From positions 1 through 8,068 of the forward strand of contig JABDJU010000331.1 of the NCBI GenBank assembly GCA_013003325.1: a DNA stretch of 8,068 nt, read 5' to 3'. The position numbers were made by a program, and so were the translations under genes. This DNA comes from Acidimicrobiales bacterium. Its GTDB lineage: Bacteria > Actinomycetota > Acidimicrobiia > Acidimicrobiales > SZUA-35. Positions 1-6,979 of this stretch are shown piece after piece. Numbering within the stretch: the stretch's first letter is position 1; each line of letters begins with the position of its first letter. Below the pieces are notes generated by a model. It saw only the letters and a program-made list of their open reading frames with translations. It did not search any database and had not been told where the DNA came from.

Positions 1-3000
1 GGATATGGGCGATCGTCGGGTCGGCGACGGTGGTCTCCATGAACGCACATACCTCGAGCGTCGTTTCGTCGCCGTGATCGAACACATCGATGAAGGCCCG
101 GGAGATGTCGTTCGGGTCGCCGGGGTCGGGCACCTCGGTGCTACCGCGGCCGTAGTTGGCGAGGAAGAAGCCAATCGATTCCGGCGGCGGCGGGGGCAGC
201 AGCACGTTGTCGATCACATGGAACAGACCTTCAGTCACGAGCACGTCGGTCTCGACCACAGTGGCCTCGCCGTTGAGCACCACCGAGCCGTCGACGACCT
301 CAATCCCTATCGGCGCGCCCAGCAGCGTTCGAGCTTCGGTGAGCGTCACGACCGTCTCTGCCGGAATAGCCCCCTGGACCAAGTGGTACAGCAGAACGTC
401 GGTCAGGAATCCCGGGTCGGCCAGCAGGTTGTCGAGCAGGCCATCGGGAAGGGCGGCAAAGGCATCGTCGGTCGGTGCGAACAGCGTGAACTGCTCCCCG
501 GGGGGCGGTGGCTGCAGGAACGACGATTCGATGGCGGTGAGCAGCGTGGTGAAGCGGCCGTCGGCGGCGAGGGTGTCGATGAAGCCGAGCTCGGGTGCTG
601 GCGGCGTGGAGTCGTCCTCGCCACCGAACTTGAGGAGCGCGTTCACCTCGTTGTCTTGGGTCACGTAGATGGCCCCATCGGGTCCGACGGTGACGCCGGT
701 GATCGTGCCGAAGGGAGCGAAGCCCTCGAGTGGCGGCGGGCCGAGGTCGAGGCCACTGATCACCGGCGTGGTCGCACCGGTGGCGAGGTCGATGGCCGAA
801 ACCTGATCCAGCCCCTCTTCGACCACGAGCAAACGGTTGCCATCGACGGCGAGGCCCTCGGGTCCGGTGAGTCCGCTGGCGACGACGGTGGATCCGGCAT
901 CATCGACCGCGGTCACCGTTCCGGTGGCCCAGTCGGACACGTAGAGCGTGGTGCCATCGGAGGCCAATCCGACCGGAAGGATGAGGCCGTCGAGAAGCAC
1001 ATCACCGGTTCGGGCGTCGACCACGCTGGCGCCGCCGCCGGGCGCACCCAGCTGCGAAGCCACCAACTTGTCGCCGTGCATGATTGCGTTCGTGGGCCCG
1101 GCGAGAGTTCTGATGTCCTCCAGCACATCTCCGGTTGCCGGGTTGAATACCTGGACGTTGTTACCGAACGTCGTCGATGTGACCAGCAGGTCTCCGTCGG
1201 CGAACACGGTGTTGGCGCCGCCGAAGGCCGTTCCGGGCGGTGCGAACCGGTCGTAGAACGAGGCCACCGGGTCAGCTCCGTCGCCGTAGCCTCGCATGGC
1301 GAACAAGTCGCCGACCCACACCGTGCCGTCGGGGCTGACCGCAACTCCGCCGGGGAGGCCGAGCGAGATCTCGCCGAACACGTCGATGGTGCCGTCGGGG
1401 AGGATCCTGACGATCTGATTGTCGGCCCCGGCGGCGAAGAACAGGCGGTCGCTGGCGTCGAAGGTGAGGTTGTCGATGGTTCCCTCGATCTGAGTGACCA
1501 CCTCGACCTCACCGGTCGCAATATCGGCCTTGAGGATTCGGCCCCCGCCGACTTCGGCGATGTGAAGCTCACCCAGCGAGTTGAACTTGGCAGCTGAGGG
1601 CACGATCAGGTCGGTCACCACCGGCTCAGGCACCGGCGGGCTGGCATCGACGTCGATCTTCACCACAGATCCGCCAAAGAACAGCGGGCCGTAGAGATAG
1701 CCGTCAGGACCGAAGTCGAAGGCGTTCAGGCCCATCAGGTCTGGGATCAGCGGAATCGGATCGGCTTCGAGCGCCGGGTCGAGTTCGTAGAGGCCATCGC
1801 CGAGGAACACTCGGGCCACGAACAGTCGGCCGTCATCAGACATCGTGATCGGGTTGACACCTGGCCCGACAAACTGCTTCTTCAGGGTGCCGTCGGGTTT
1901 GAGCATTCCGACGCTGCCGCCCAGGATCTCGGTCCAGTAGATGGTGCCGTCGGGGGCGATGAATACGTCGTCGGGTCCGTTCACTCCGCGGTCCTGGCCG
2001 ATCCGGTCGAGGAGCTCGCCGGTTTCGGGGTCGTGAACGGTGATTTCGCTGCCGCCGACGCTGGCGTTGTAGATGTTGCCGTCGGGGCCGATGTTGATGC
2101 CGTTGAGGCCGTTGAGCGTGCCGGTGCGGCCGATGACCATTCCATCGGCGGCATCGAAGGGCTCGCCCGGTCGGGCGTCGCCGGGATCGTCACCGTCACC
2201 GGGGTCTTGACCGTCACCGGGGTCTGACCCCTCGGCCGAGATCGTGACCTTCATGACCGGCCCGTTGAGGGGTGGGGTGATCCCTTGTGAACTCAGGCTG
2301 ATGACCTGCCCGGATTCGGTGACGCCGGTGTTCGGCGCCGACTGTCTCGGGGCCTGGTTTGGTCCGGTGCCGGGGTCTTCGTCGACCTCGGTTTTGGATT
2401 CCCAAAGCTTGAAGTGGTCGCTCACATCAGCCGAGATTGGATTCCCGGAGCCGTCGAACAGGGCGACGCCTCGTTCATCGGACAGAGTTGAGTAGAACCA
2501 GTCGTTCGATTGGACGAACATGGTGACGAGTGAGAACTCGTCACCCGGGTTGGCCTCGAAGGAGAACGAGTAGGTGTCGCCGGGGAAGATCGGGCCCGGT
2601 CCGCTGGCGCCGTCGGGCGTGTTGAATACCTTCGACCCGGGGACGAACGACGGGAATCCGGACGGGTCTCCGTCTTCGGCCAACGCCTCGAGTGCCGACG
2701 ACGATGCGTCGCGGGGATCGAGCAGCGAGTTCCGGCCGGCGGGCCGCACGAGATAGGCGCCCGGCGACAGCGGCACGGCCGCGGTTCCTTCTGAGGTGGT
2801 GAGGGTGCCGTCGTTCGAGACGTTCTCGATCACGACGTTGAAGACGGTCCCGGACTCTTCGGCCGCCGCGGGGCCGACCGGGCCGGCCAGGGCCGCGACG
2901 AGGGCGGCGACGATGACGGCCATAGCACTGCGGGCTCGTCGTCGGCGTCTCGGCACCCGTTTCTCTTTAACCAGTACCCGTGGTGGTGCGACGGTTCCGC

Positions 3001-3007
3001 TGCTCAT
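1..3007 (-). CDS. Secreted multidomain protein: Spondin_N, double beta-propeller, FAS1, CHRD-like (3' end cut by window)
   Basis: My own reverse-strand translation is open from ATG at 3007 to the window edge: 1002 residues, no stop. A GGAG lies 7 nt upstream of the ATG. Residues 1-49 are a Sec-type signal: Arg-rich n-region (RRRRR at 20-24), hydrophobic stretch 29-41, cleavage probably after AAA at 47-49. Residues about 55-259 match bacterial Spondin_N domains (LSPGAYLV, ALAEDGDPS, FVQSNDWFY, GPNQAPRQ). Residues 262-277 are a DPGDG repeat linker. About 290-797 hold roughly twelve NHL/SMP-30-like blades with GPDGxIY motifs, the first at 307 and the last at 775. Residues 808-938 are a fasciclin domain (FTLFAPTDDAF at 840-850; HVIDNVLL at 930-937), followed by a poly-Pro linker. 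From about 945 an EVP motif (958-960), C987 and IAH at 999-1001 suggest a CHRD domain. The protein is inferred to be an extracellular adhesion or matrix protein; ligand unknown. Domain calls are by eye. Confidence 0.9.
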   Translation of the reverse strand, partial: MSSGTVAPPRVLVKEKRVPRRRRRARSAMAVIVAALVAALAGPVGPAAAEESGTVFNVVIENVSNDGTLTTSEGTAAVPLSPGAYLVRPAGRNSLLDPRDASSSALEALAEDGDPSGFPSFVPGSKVFNTPDGASGPGPIFPGDTYSFSFEANPGDEFSLVTMFVQSNDWFYSTLSDERGVALFDGSGNPISADVSDHFKLWESKTEVDEDPGTGPNQAPRQSAPNTGVTESGQVISLSSQGITPPLNGPVMKVTISAEGSDPGDGQDPGDGDDPGDARPGEPFDAADGMVIGRTGTLNGLNGINIGPDGNIYNASVGGSEITVHDPETGELLDRIGQDRGVNGPDDVFIAPDGTIYWTEILGGSVGMLKPDGTLKKQFVGPGVNPITMSDDGRLFVARVFLGDGLYELDPALEADPIPLIPDLMGLNAFDFGPDGYLYGPLFFGGSVVKIDVDASPPVPEPVVTDLIVPSAAKFNSLGELHIAEVGGGRILKADIATGEVEVVTQIEGTIDNLTFDASDRLFFAAGADNQIVRILPDGTIDVFGEISLGLPGGVAVSPDGTVWVGDLFAMRGYGDGADPVASFYDRFAPPGTAFGGANTVFADGDLLVTSTTFGNNVQVFNPATGDVLEDIRTLAGPTNAIMHGDKLVASQLGAPGGGASVVDARTGDVLLDGLILPVGLASDGTTLYVSDWATGTVTAVDDAGSTVVASGLTGPEGLAVDGNRLLVVEEGLDQVSAIDLATGATTPVISGLDLGPPPLEGFAPFGTITGVTVGPDGAIYVTQDNEVNALLKFGGEDDSTPPAPELGFIDTLAADGRFTTLLTAIESSFLQPPPPGEQFTLFAPTDDAFAALPDGLLDNLLADPGFLTDVLLYHLVQGAIPAETVVTLTEARTLLGAPIGIEVVDGSVVLNGEATVVETDVLVTEGLFHVIDNVLLPPPPPESIGFFLANYGRGSTEVPDPGDPNDISRAFIDVFDHGDETTLEVCAFMETTVADPTIAHI
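2177..2225 (-). repeat. Asp-Pro-Gly-Asp-Gly linker repeat inside the secreted protein gene
   Basis: A 16-bp sequence is exactly repeated at 2192-2207 and 2210-2225 with an 18-bp period, followed by a degenerate third unit. It encodes DPGDGQDPGDGDDPGD (residues 262-277), joining the Spondin_N-type domain to the beta-propeller. Acidic Gly/Pro linkers of this kind are common flexible spacers in secreted actinobacterial proteins. The six-codon period could allow slippage to change linker length between strains. Calcium binding is possible given the Asp content, but nothing here demonstrates it. Confidence 0.75.
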
Positions 3008-3014
3008 CGTGCTA

Positions 3015-3018
3015 CTCC
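3015..3018 (-). promoter_or_regulatory. Ribosome binding site of the secreted protein gene
   Basis: On the minus strand GGAG stands 7 nt before the ATG at 3007. This is the best Shine-Dalgarno match near any in-frame start. It supports translation from this ATG rather than from the internal ATG at codon 29, which would remove the Arg-rich n-region of the signal peptide. Confidence 0.6.
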
Positions 3019-3086
3019 AGTTTCTTTTTTTGGGTGTTTTGGGGCTCGCCAAAGACGCCTCCGAAGAGGGCCAACCCCGACCGCTT

Positions 3087-3096
3087 CACACGTGTG
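3087..3096. promoter_or_regulatory. Perfect 10-bp palindrome CACACGTGTG (possible operator)
   Basis: The sequence is fully self-complementary and lies 80-90 bp upstream of the secreted protein's start codon, where a promoter or operator would be expected. Its length suits binding by a dimeric regulator. No regulator gene is in the window and the symmetry does not extend beyond 10 bp, so chance remains possible. Confidence 0.3.
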
Positions 3097-3192
3097 CTGT
3101 CTTCGTGGTCGCCGCAAGCTCAACAACGCCGTGCTATCGGTCACTCTGACACGTCTGGGTAGATTTGACCAGCATTTTCTCCGAATCAAACT

Positions 3193-3208
3193 CCCCAGAA
3201 TTCCGGGG
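3193..3208. promoter_or_regulatory. Near-perfect 16-bp palindrome CCCCAGAATTCCGGGG (possible operator)
   Basis: The two halves are complementary apart from one mismatched pair (positions 5 and 12), with outer CCCC/GGGG arms and a GAATTC core. It lies 58 bp upstream of the lipoprotein gene start, directly before the weak -35-like TTGGAC at 3209. It looks more like a DNA-level operator than a terminator: there is no T-run after it and the arms leave no loop. Confidence 0.35.
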
Positions 3209-3255
3209 TTGGACGGCGCTGCGACCGATTCAGATTGATTTCAGGTCGGCTTGAC

Positions 3256-3259
3256 AGGA
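3256..3259 (+). promoter_or_regulatory. Ribosome binding site of the lipoprotein gene
   Basis: AGGA stands 7 nt before the ATG at 3267. This start also gives a proper lipoprotein signal (positively charged n-region, hydrophobic core, lipobox), so signal peptide and RBS agree. The overlapping TTGACA at 3251-3256 is too close to the ATG to serve as a -35 box for this start. Confidence 0.55.
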
Positions 3260-3266
3260 TCGGCGA

Positions 3267-3977
3267 ATGACTTTTCGACTCAGGTCCTCGGCCGCTGTCG
3301 CCGCGCTCATGGCCCTCGCACTGGCGGTCAGCGCCTGTTCGTCGGGCTCGACAACCGAGGGGGTTGCGACCCTGGAAGACGTGGATGCGACTCCCCTCGG
3401 TGACGCCGCCGCAGCGGAAACCCTCGATGATGCCGAACCCGAGGTGGATGCCGAGCAGGCAGCGCTTGAATTCTCCGCCTGCATGCGCGACGAGGGTCTC
3501 GACTTCCCGGACCTCTCGGTCGACGCCGACGGCCGCCTGAGCATTCGTCAGGGTTTGCAGGGGCTTGATCCAGGATCGGAAGAGGTGCAAGCGGCTCTCG
3601 AGGTGTGTCGGCCGCTGATCGAGAATGTCGGCTTCGGTGGCGGACAGCGAGCGGCGATCGCCGAGAATGTAGAGATCCAGGATGCTCTGGTCGAGTTTTC
3701 CGAATGCGTGCGCGACGCCGGGTACGACGTTGGCGACATCGAGTTGGGTCGGCCTGGGCCACCGGCCGCCGGTGCCGGGACCGAAGATGGCGCACCGACC
3801 GATGGGCAGCGCGGCCAGGGAGAACGGCAGGGCGGATTCGGCGATCGGAGCGCTCGCTTCGCGGTCCAGCTCGGGCTCGATTACGAGGATCCCGAGGTAG
3901 CGGCGGTGGTCGACGAGTGCGGCACCATCATCGATGACGCGCTTGCGGGGGCCGGCATCGGCCAGCCGGGACAGTGA
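3267..3977 (+). CDS. Secreted lipoprotein with two Cys-pair modules, first gene of the exporter operon
   Basis: 236 residues. Residues 1-24 form a lipoprotein signal: MTFRLR n-region, Ala/Leu-rich core, lipobox VSAC with the lipidated Cys at 24. An acidic, low-complexity stretch (25-65) follows as a tether. The mature part has two similar modules. The first is EFSACMRDEG (68-77) ending in EVQAALEVC (C72, C114). The second is EFSECVRDAG (143-152) ending in PEVAAVVDEC (C147, C218), interrupted by a Gly/Pro/Gln-rich insert at about 161-192. The four Cys could form one disulfide per module. From memory, actinobacterial lipoproteins with the pattern FSxCMRxxG...DP...A..C occur beside PG-binding adaptors and MacB-like transporters, but no function is established to my knowledge. 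It is probably anchored to the outer face of the membrane and works with the exporter encoded 1 nt downstream. Substrate-binding helper and envelope sensor are both guesses. Confidence 0.88.
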   Translation: MTFRLRSSAAVAALMALALAVSACSSGSTTEGVATLEDVDATPLGDAAAAETLDDAEPEVDAEQAALEFSACMRDEGLDFPDLSVDADGRLSIRQGLQGLDPGSEEVQAALEVCRPLIENVGFGGGQRAAIAENVEIQDALVEFSECVRDAGYDVGDIELGRPGPPAAGAGTEDGAPTDGQRGQGERQGGFGDRSARFAVQLGLDYEDPEVAAVVDECGTIIDDALAGAGIGQPGQ

Positions 3978-3978
3978 C

Positions 3979-5043
3979 GTGAGCCGGCTTCCCGCTCTAC
4001 CCACCACTTCGATCCGTCGCTGGCCCTATGCGCTGCTGGGTGTCGCCGTCGGCGCTGCGGCGGTCATCGCCGCCCAACAACTGCTCGACTCGGGCTCATC
4101 GCAGTCGGTTGCCCTCGAGGAGGTCGCCCTCGCCACGGCAGAAGTTACGACGGCCGATCTTCTGGAGGAGGTCGAGTGGGACGGCGAGGTCGCATACTCC
4201 GACACGACGACGCTCACCGGGACCGGCGGCATCATCACCGGTTCCCGACAGGTGGGCACTGTGGTCGAGCCGGGCGAGTCGATCGTTGAAATCGATGCCG
4301 AACCGGTGGTCCTGTTGACGGGGTCGATCCCCGCCTACCGCACGATGTCGCGCGACGTTGTCGGGCCCGATGTTCTCGTGCTCGAACAAAACCTCACCGA
4401 ACTCGGCTACGACTCCGACGGCACCGTGACCGTCGACGAAACGTTCACCTACTACACCGAGCTGATGGTTGAGCGTTGGCAGGACGATATCGGGGCCGAG
4501 GTGACCGGAGTTGTCGAGCCGGACCAGATACTGGTGATGGACGGAGCGGTGGTACTTCTGACCGAACCGACGGTCGGATCGTCCGCCAGCGGCCCCGTGG
4601 TCACACTGGCTCGACAGTCCGACCTCGGCATGACAGTTCCGGTGGCGGTGGCCGACGCCGACGAATTCGATCCGGGCGACGCGGTCATCGTGGTGTTGGC
4701 CGACGAATCAGAACTGGCTGGCACCGTCGCTGTGGTGGGAACCGACATCACCATCGATCAGGACGGGTCCACCGTCGACGTGTTGATCGAGGTCGACGGC
4801 GGGACAGAAATTCTCGTAGAAGGACCGGTCGTCGTTCGATCGATCGGCGAAGAGATCCGGGATGCGATCGTTGTTCCCACCCGTGCCTTGGTGGCGTTGG
4901 CCGAGGGCGGCTTCGCTGTCGAGAAGGTGGACGGCGGTGAAGCCCAACTTGTCGGGATCGAAATAGGTGCATTCGACGACGGCCTCGTTGAGGTCGTGGC
5001 CGGTGATCTGGTGCCCGGCGATCTCGTGATGGTTCCCCAATGA
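3979..5043 (+). CDS. Membrane-fusion (adaptor) protein with peptidoglycan-binding insert, copy 1
   Basis: 354 residues from the GTG at 3979. I prefer this start because it sits 1 nt after the upstream TGA and has GGGA 7 nt before it; the in-frame ATG at 3934 would overlap the lipoprotein gene by 44 nt with no clear RBS. RRW then a membrane anchor at about 16-36 is followed by an extracytoplasmic MacA/HlyD-like body. The first lipoyl/barrel half is at about 56-116, where GTVVEPGESIVEI resembles the lipoyl turn. A PG_binding_1-like module follows at about 118-180 (DVLVLEQNLTELGYD, then YYTELMVERWQDDIG). A beta-barrel covers about 205-290 and a membrane-proximal domain about 296-354 (AIVVPTRALV, DLVPGDLVMVP). 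The PG module replaces the coiled-coil hairpin that meets TolC in Gram-negative homologues. It should link the ABC permease to the cell wall. The stop overlaps the ATPase start (ATGA), implying coupling. Confidence 0.88.
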   Translation: MSRLPALPTTSIRRWPYALLGVAVGAAAVIAAQQLLDSGSSQSVALEEVALATAEVTTADLLEEVEWDGEVAYSDTTTLTGTGGIITGSRQVGTVVEPGESIVEIDAEPVVLLTGSIPAYRTMSRDVVGPDVLVLEQNLTELGYDSDGTVTVDETFTYYTELMVERWQDDIGAEVTGVVEPDQILVMDGAVVLLTEPTVGSSASGPVVTLARQSDLGMTVPVAVADADEFDPGDAVIVVLADESELAGTVAVVGTDITIDQDGSTVDVLIEVDGGTEILVEGPVVVRSIGEEIRDAIVVPTRALVALAEGGFAVEKVDGGEAQLVGIEIGAFDDGLVEVVAGDLVPGDLVMVPQ

Positions 5044-5753
5044 CAGCCGGCAGCGCGTCGCTTCGTCCGGCGCTCGAATTGGTCGAGGTTGTGAAGGAGT
5101 ACGCCGGCAACCCGCCAGTGCGAGCGCTCGATGATGTCTCGCTGCGAGTGAGTCGGGGCGAGCTGGTGGCCATCGTCGGCCCGTCCGGATCGGGCAAGTC
5201 GACGATGCTGAACGTGATGGGCACACTCGATCTCCCCACATCGGGCTCGGTGTTGATCGATGGGCGAGAGGTCTCGAAGTTCTCCGATCGTCGTCTGTCG
5301 GCGGTTCGTTCTCACTCGATCGGTTTCGTGTTTCAGTCGTTCTTCCTGCTCGACGGGGTCAGCGCCCTCGACAATGTGGCCAACGGTCTCCTGTACAGCG
5401 GCGTACGTGAGCACGTGCGACGAGCTCGCGCTGCGGCGGCGCTGGAGACGGTGGGCTTGCAGCATCGGCTCGGCCATGTGCCCAGCCAGCTGTCGGGCGG
5501 CGAGCGTCAACGGGTGGCGATCGCCCGTGCGATCGTGAACGAACCGTCGATCATCCTGGCTGACGAGCCGACCGGCAACCTCGACACGGCGTCATCTGAG
5601 ACCGTGATGTCGCTGCTGCGTGAGCTCAATACCTCCGGCAGCACCATTGTGGTCATCACCCATGACCGTGAAGTGGCCGCCTCTCTACCGCGGCAGGTGG
5701 CCTTCCGGGACGGGCGGATCGAGTCCGACAGCGCCTTGGCGGAGGCACGATGA
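5040..5753 (+). CDS. ABC transporter ATP-binding protein, MacB/LolD type
   Basis: 237 residues, the usual length for a stand-alone MacB/LolD-family ATPase. All motifs are intact: Walker A GPSGSGKST (47-55), Q-loop Q99 in FVFQSFFLL, signature LSGGERQR (151-158), Walker B IILADEP (171-177) with catalytic E176, D-loop GNLD (179-182) and H-loop H208 in ITHD. The STMLNVMGTLDLPTSG segment after Walker A is typical of the MacB/LolD/FtsE group. It is a cytoplasmic dimer that powers the FtsX-type permease encoded next. The ATG overlaps the upstream adaptor stop by 4 nt and has no strong Shine-Dalgarno, so it probably depends on translational coupling. Unlike E. coli MacB, the ATPase is not fused to the permease. 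Confidence 0.96.
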   Translation: MTAGSASLRPALELVEVVKEYAGNPPVRALDDVSLRVSRGELVAIVGPSGSGKSTMLNVMGTLDLPTSGSVLIDGREVSKFSDRRLSAVRSHSIGFVFQSFFLLDGVSALDNVANGLLYSGVREHVRRARAAAALETVGLQHRLGHVPSQLSGGERQRVAIARAIVNEPSIILADEPTGNLDTASSETVMSLLRELNTSGSTIVVITHDREVAASLPRQVAFRDGRIESDSALAEAR

Positions 5754-6979
5754 ACACCGGCGCCAATGAGGGAGCGAGCGGCTCGGCCCGACTGACCCCC
5801 AGCCGGCTTCGACCCTCCGATGTGGTCCGGGTCGGCGGCTCGGGCCTACGATCTCGCAAGACCCGCACTGCTCTCTCTGCGCTCGGCATCATGATCGGCA
5901 TTGCCGCCATGGTCGGCGTGCTCGGTCTGTCTGAATCGAGCCAGGCCGATTTGCGCAAGCAGATCGAGGCGCTGGGCACGAACCTGTTGACGGTGGCCCC
6001 GGGCACCGGATTCGGGGGAGGCGACGGCGTGCTTCCCGAGGAGGCCGCGGCCAAGATCTCGCGCATCGGGCCGGTCGAAGTGACCGCCGATGTGGTCACG
6101 CTTCAGGAACAGCCGCTGCGCAACGACCTGGTCAATCAGAACGAAACAAATGGGCTCACCGCGGTGGCGACCGATCTTGACCTTCTGGACACGTTGAACG
6201 GATCGATGTCAGCAGGCGACTGGTTCAATGACGCGACCGCTTCGACCTCCAACGTGATCCTCGGGTCGGTCGCCGCCGAACGGCATGGCATCACCGATGT
6301 ATCCGATGGCGTCCAGCTCCTCATTGGAGAAAAGTGGTTCACGGTGATCGGCGTGCTGGAGCCGTTCCCCCTCGCCGCCGACCTCGATCGATCGGTTCTG
6401 ATCGGCAAGGCAGCAGCCGAGTCCGTCTTCGACGTCGAATTGAACCCGTCGATCGTGTACGTGCGGACCCATCCCGACTTTGTCGACGACGTCCGGGCGG
6501 TCCTTCCCGCAACGGCTGACCCGGCAAGCCCGGAGGAGGTCGATGCCTCGCGACCGTCGGAACTGCTCGAGACTCAGGATGCGATCGAAGACTCGTTCAC
6601 TAACCTCTTCCTCGGCCTCGGAGCGGTGTCGTTGCTGGTCGGCGGGGTTGGTATCGCCAACGTGATGGTGATCGCAGTGATCGAACGACGAAACGAGATC
6701 GGGCTGCGACGGGCGTTGGGCGCCACGCGGGCCCATATCCGCCGGCAGTTCCTCACCGAGGCGCTTCTGCTCTCCACCCTGGGCGGGGTCGGCGGCATCG
6801 GCCTGGGAATCACCGTTACGTGGGCCTACGCCCGGGCCCAGGGCTGGGATGTCGTCGTACCCACCCTTGCCGTGGTCGGCGGGATGGCAGCAGCGCTGCT
6901 GATCGGTGCCGTCGCCGGTCTCTACCCGGCCATGCGGGCCGCCCGCCTGGCGCCCACCGAAGCACTGAGAGCCGCATGA
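5750..6979 (+). CDS. ABC transporter permease, MacB/FtsX family
   Basis: 409 residues with the four-helix MacB layout. The cytoplasmic N-terminus is followed by TM1 at about 41-60, a large extracytoplasmic MacB-type core domain (about 61-283), then TM2 (285-311), TM3 (336-360) and TM4 (370-393). The loop after TM2, ERRNEIGLRRALGAT (312-326), and the tail PAMRAARLAPTEALR (393-407) are family hallmarks. GGAGG ends 4 nt before the ATG, which also overlaps the ATPase stop (ATGA). MacB-type permeases do not form a classic channel for the substrate; they transmit ATP-driven movement to partners on the outer side of the membrane, here most likely the two adaptors. Intact and full length. The substrate (drug, peptide, lipid or glycan) is not readable from sequence. 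Confidence 0.95.
   Translation: MNTGANEGASGSARLTPSRLRPSDVVRVGGSGLRSRKTRTALSALGIMIGIAAMVGVLGLSESSQADLRKQIEALGTNLLTVAPGTGFGGGDGVLPEEAAAKISRIGPVEVTADVVTLQEQPLRNDLVNQNETNGLTAVATDLDLLDTLNGSMSAGDWFNDATASTSNVILGSVAAERHGITDVSDGVQLLIGEKWFTVIGVLEPFPLAADLDRSVLIGKAAAESVFDVELNPSIVYVRTHPDFVDDVRAVLPATADPASPEEVDASRPSELLETQDAIEDSFTNLFLGLGAVSLLVGGVGIANVMVIAVIERRNEIGLRRALGATRAHIRRQFLTEALLLSTLGGVGGIGLGITVTWAYARAQGWDVVVPTLAVVGGMAAALLIGAVAGLYPAMRAARLAPTEALRAA

Larger units (their letters stand above)
3008..3266. promoter_or_regulatory. Divergent intergenic region carrying both promoters
   Basis: These 259 bp separate the minus-strand secreted protein gene from the plus-strand transporter operon, so both promoters should lie here. 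No credible gene was found; short open frames lack recognisable content. A T-rich stretch at 3021-3040 lies just upstream of the secreted protein's RBS. For the operon, the best weak promoter candidate is TTGGAC at 3209-3214 with CAGATT at 3231-3236 (16-bp spacing), each matching consensus at only three positions; this is a guess. A TTGACC at 3165-3170 has no convincing -10 partner. Two palindromes (3087-3096 and 3193-3208) could be operators. Confidence 0.5.

Noticed and set aside
5..1597. 530-codon open frame on the plus strand
   Set aside because: It is exactly codon-aligned antisense to the secreted protein gene. In G/C-third-position genes this frame rarely meets stops because sense TTA, CTA and TCA codons are avoided. 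Its product is low-complexity Arg/Glu/Val/Gly-rich with no domain, whereas the minus strand gives clear FAS1 and propeller motifs.
3140..3150. GTCA-CTC-TGAC inverted repeat in the intergenic region
   Set aside because: Four-base arms are too short to separate from chance in 259 bp.
3222..3248. CGACC...GGTCG hairpin just upstream of the lipoprotein RBS
   Set aside because: A 5-bp stem with a 17-nt loop is weak and there is no sign of a riboswitch or attenuator.
3251..3256. TTGACA as a -35 box for the operon
   Set aside because: It lies only 10 nt before the lipoprotein ATG and overlaps the AGGA ribosome binding site, leaving no room for a -10 box and start site.
3934..3978. ATG at 3934 as the start of adaptor copy 1
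   Set aside because: It would overlap the lipoprotein gene by 44 nt without a Shine-Dalgarno. The GTG at 3979 follows the stop directly, has GGGA at good spacing and puts the membrane anchor near the N-terminus.
3186..4007. 273-codon open frame on the minus strand
   Set aside because: It is codon-aligned antisense to the lipoprotein gene, which has an RBS, lipobox and repeated Cys modules. The antisense product shows no recognisable features.
4758..5510. Minus-strand open frames opposite the adaptor and ATPase genes (also 4708-5241 and 4748-5239)
   Set aside because: The plus strand here encodes intact ABC ATPase motifs and the adaptor C-terminus. The reverse frames are Arg/Ser/Thr-rich shadows without motifs.
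6820..6975. ATG at 6820 as the start of adaptor copy 2
   Set aside because: The 52 extra residues are Arg/Gly-rich, lie inside the permease coding region and would bury the membrane anchor. The ATGATG at 6976-6981 is the natural junction.
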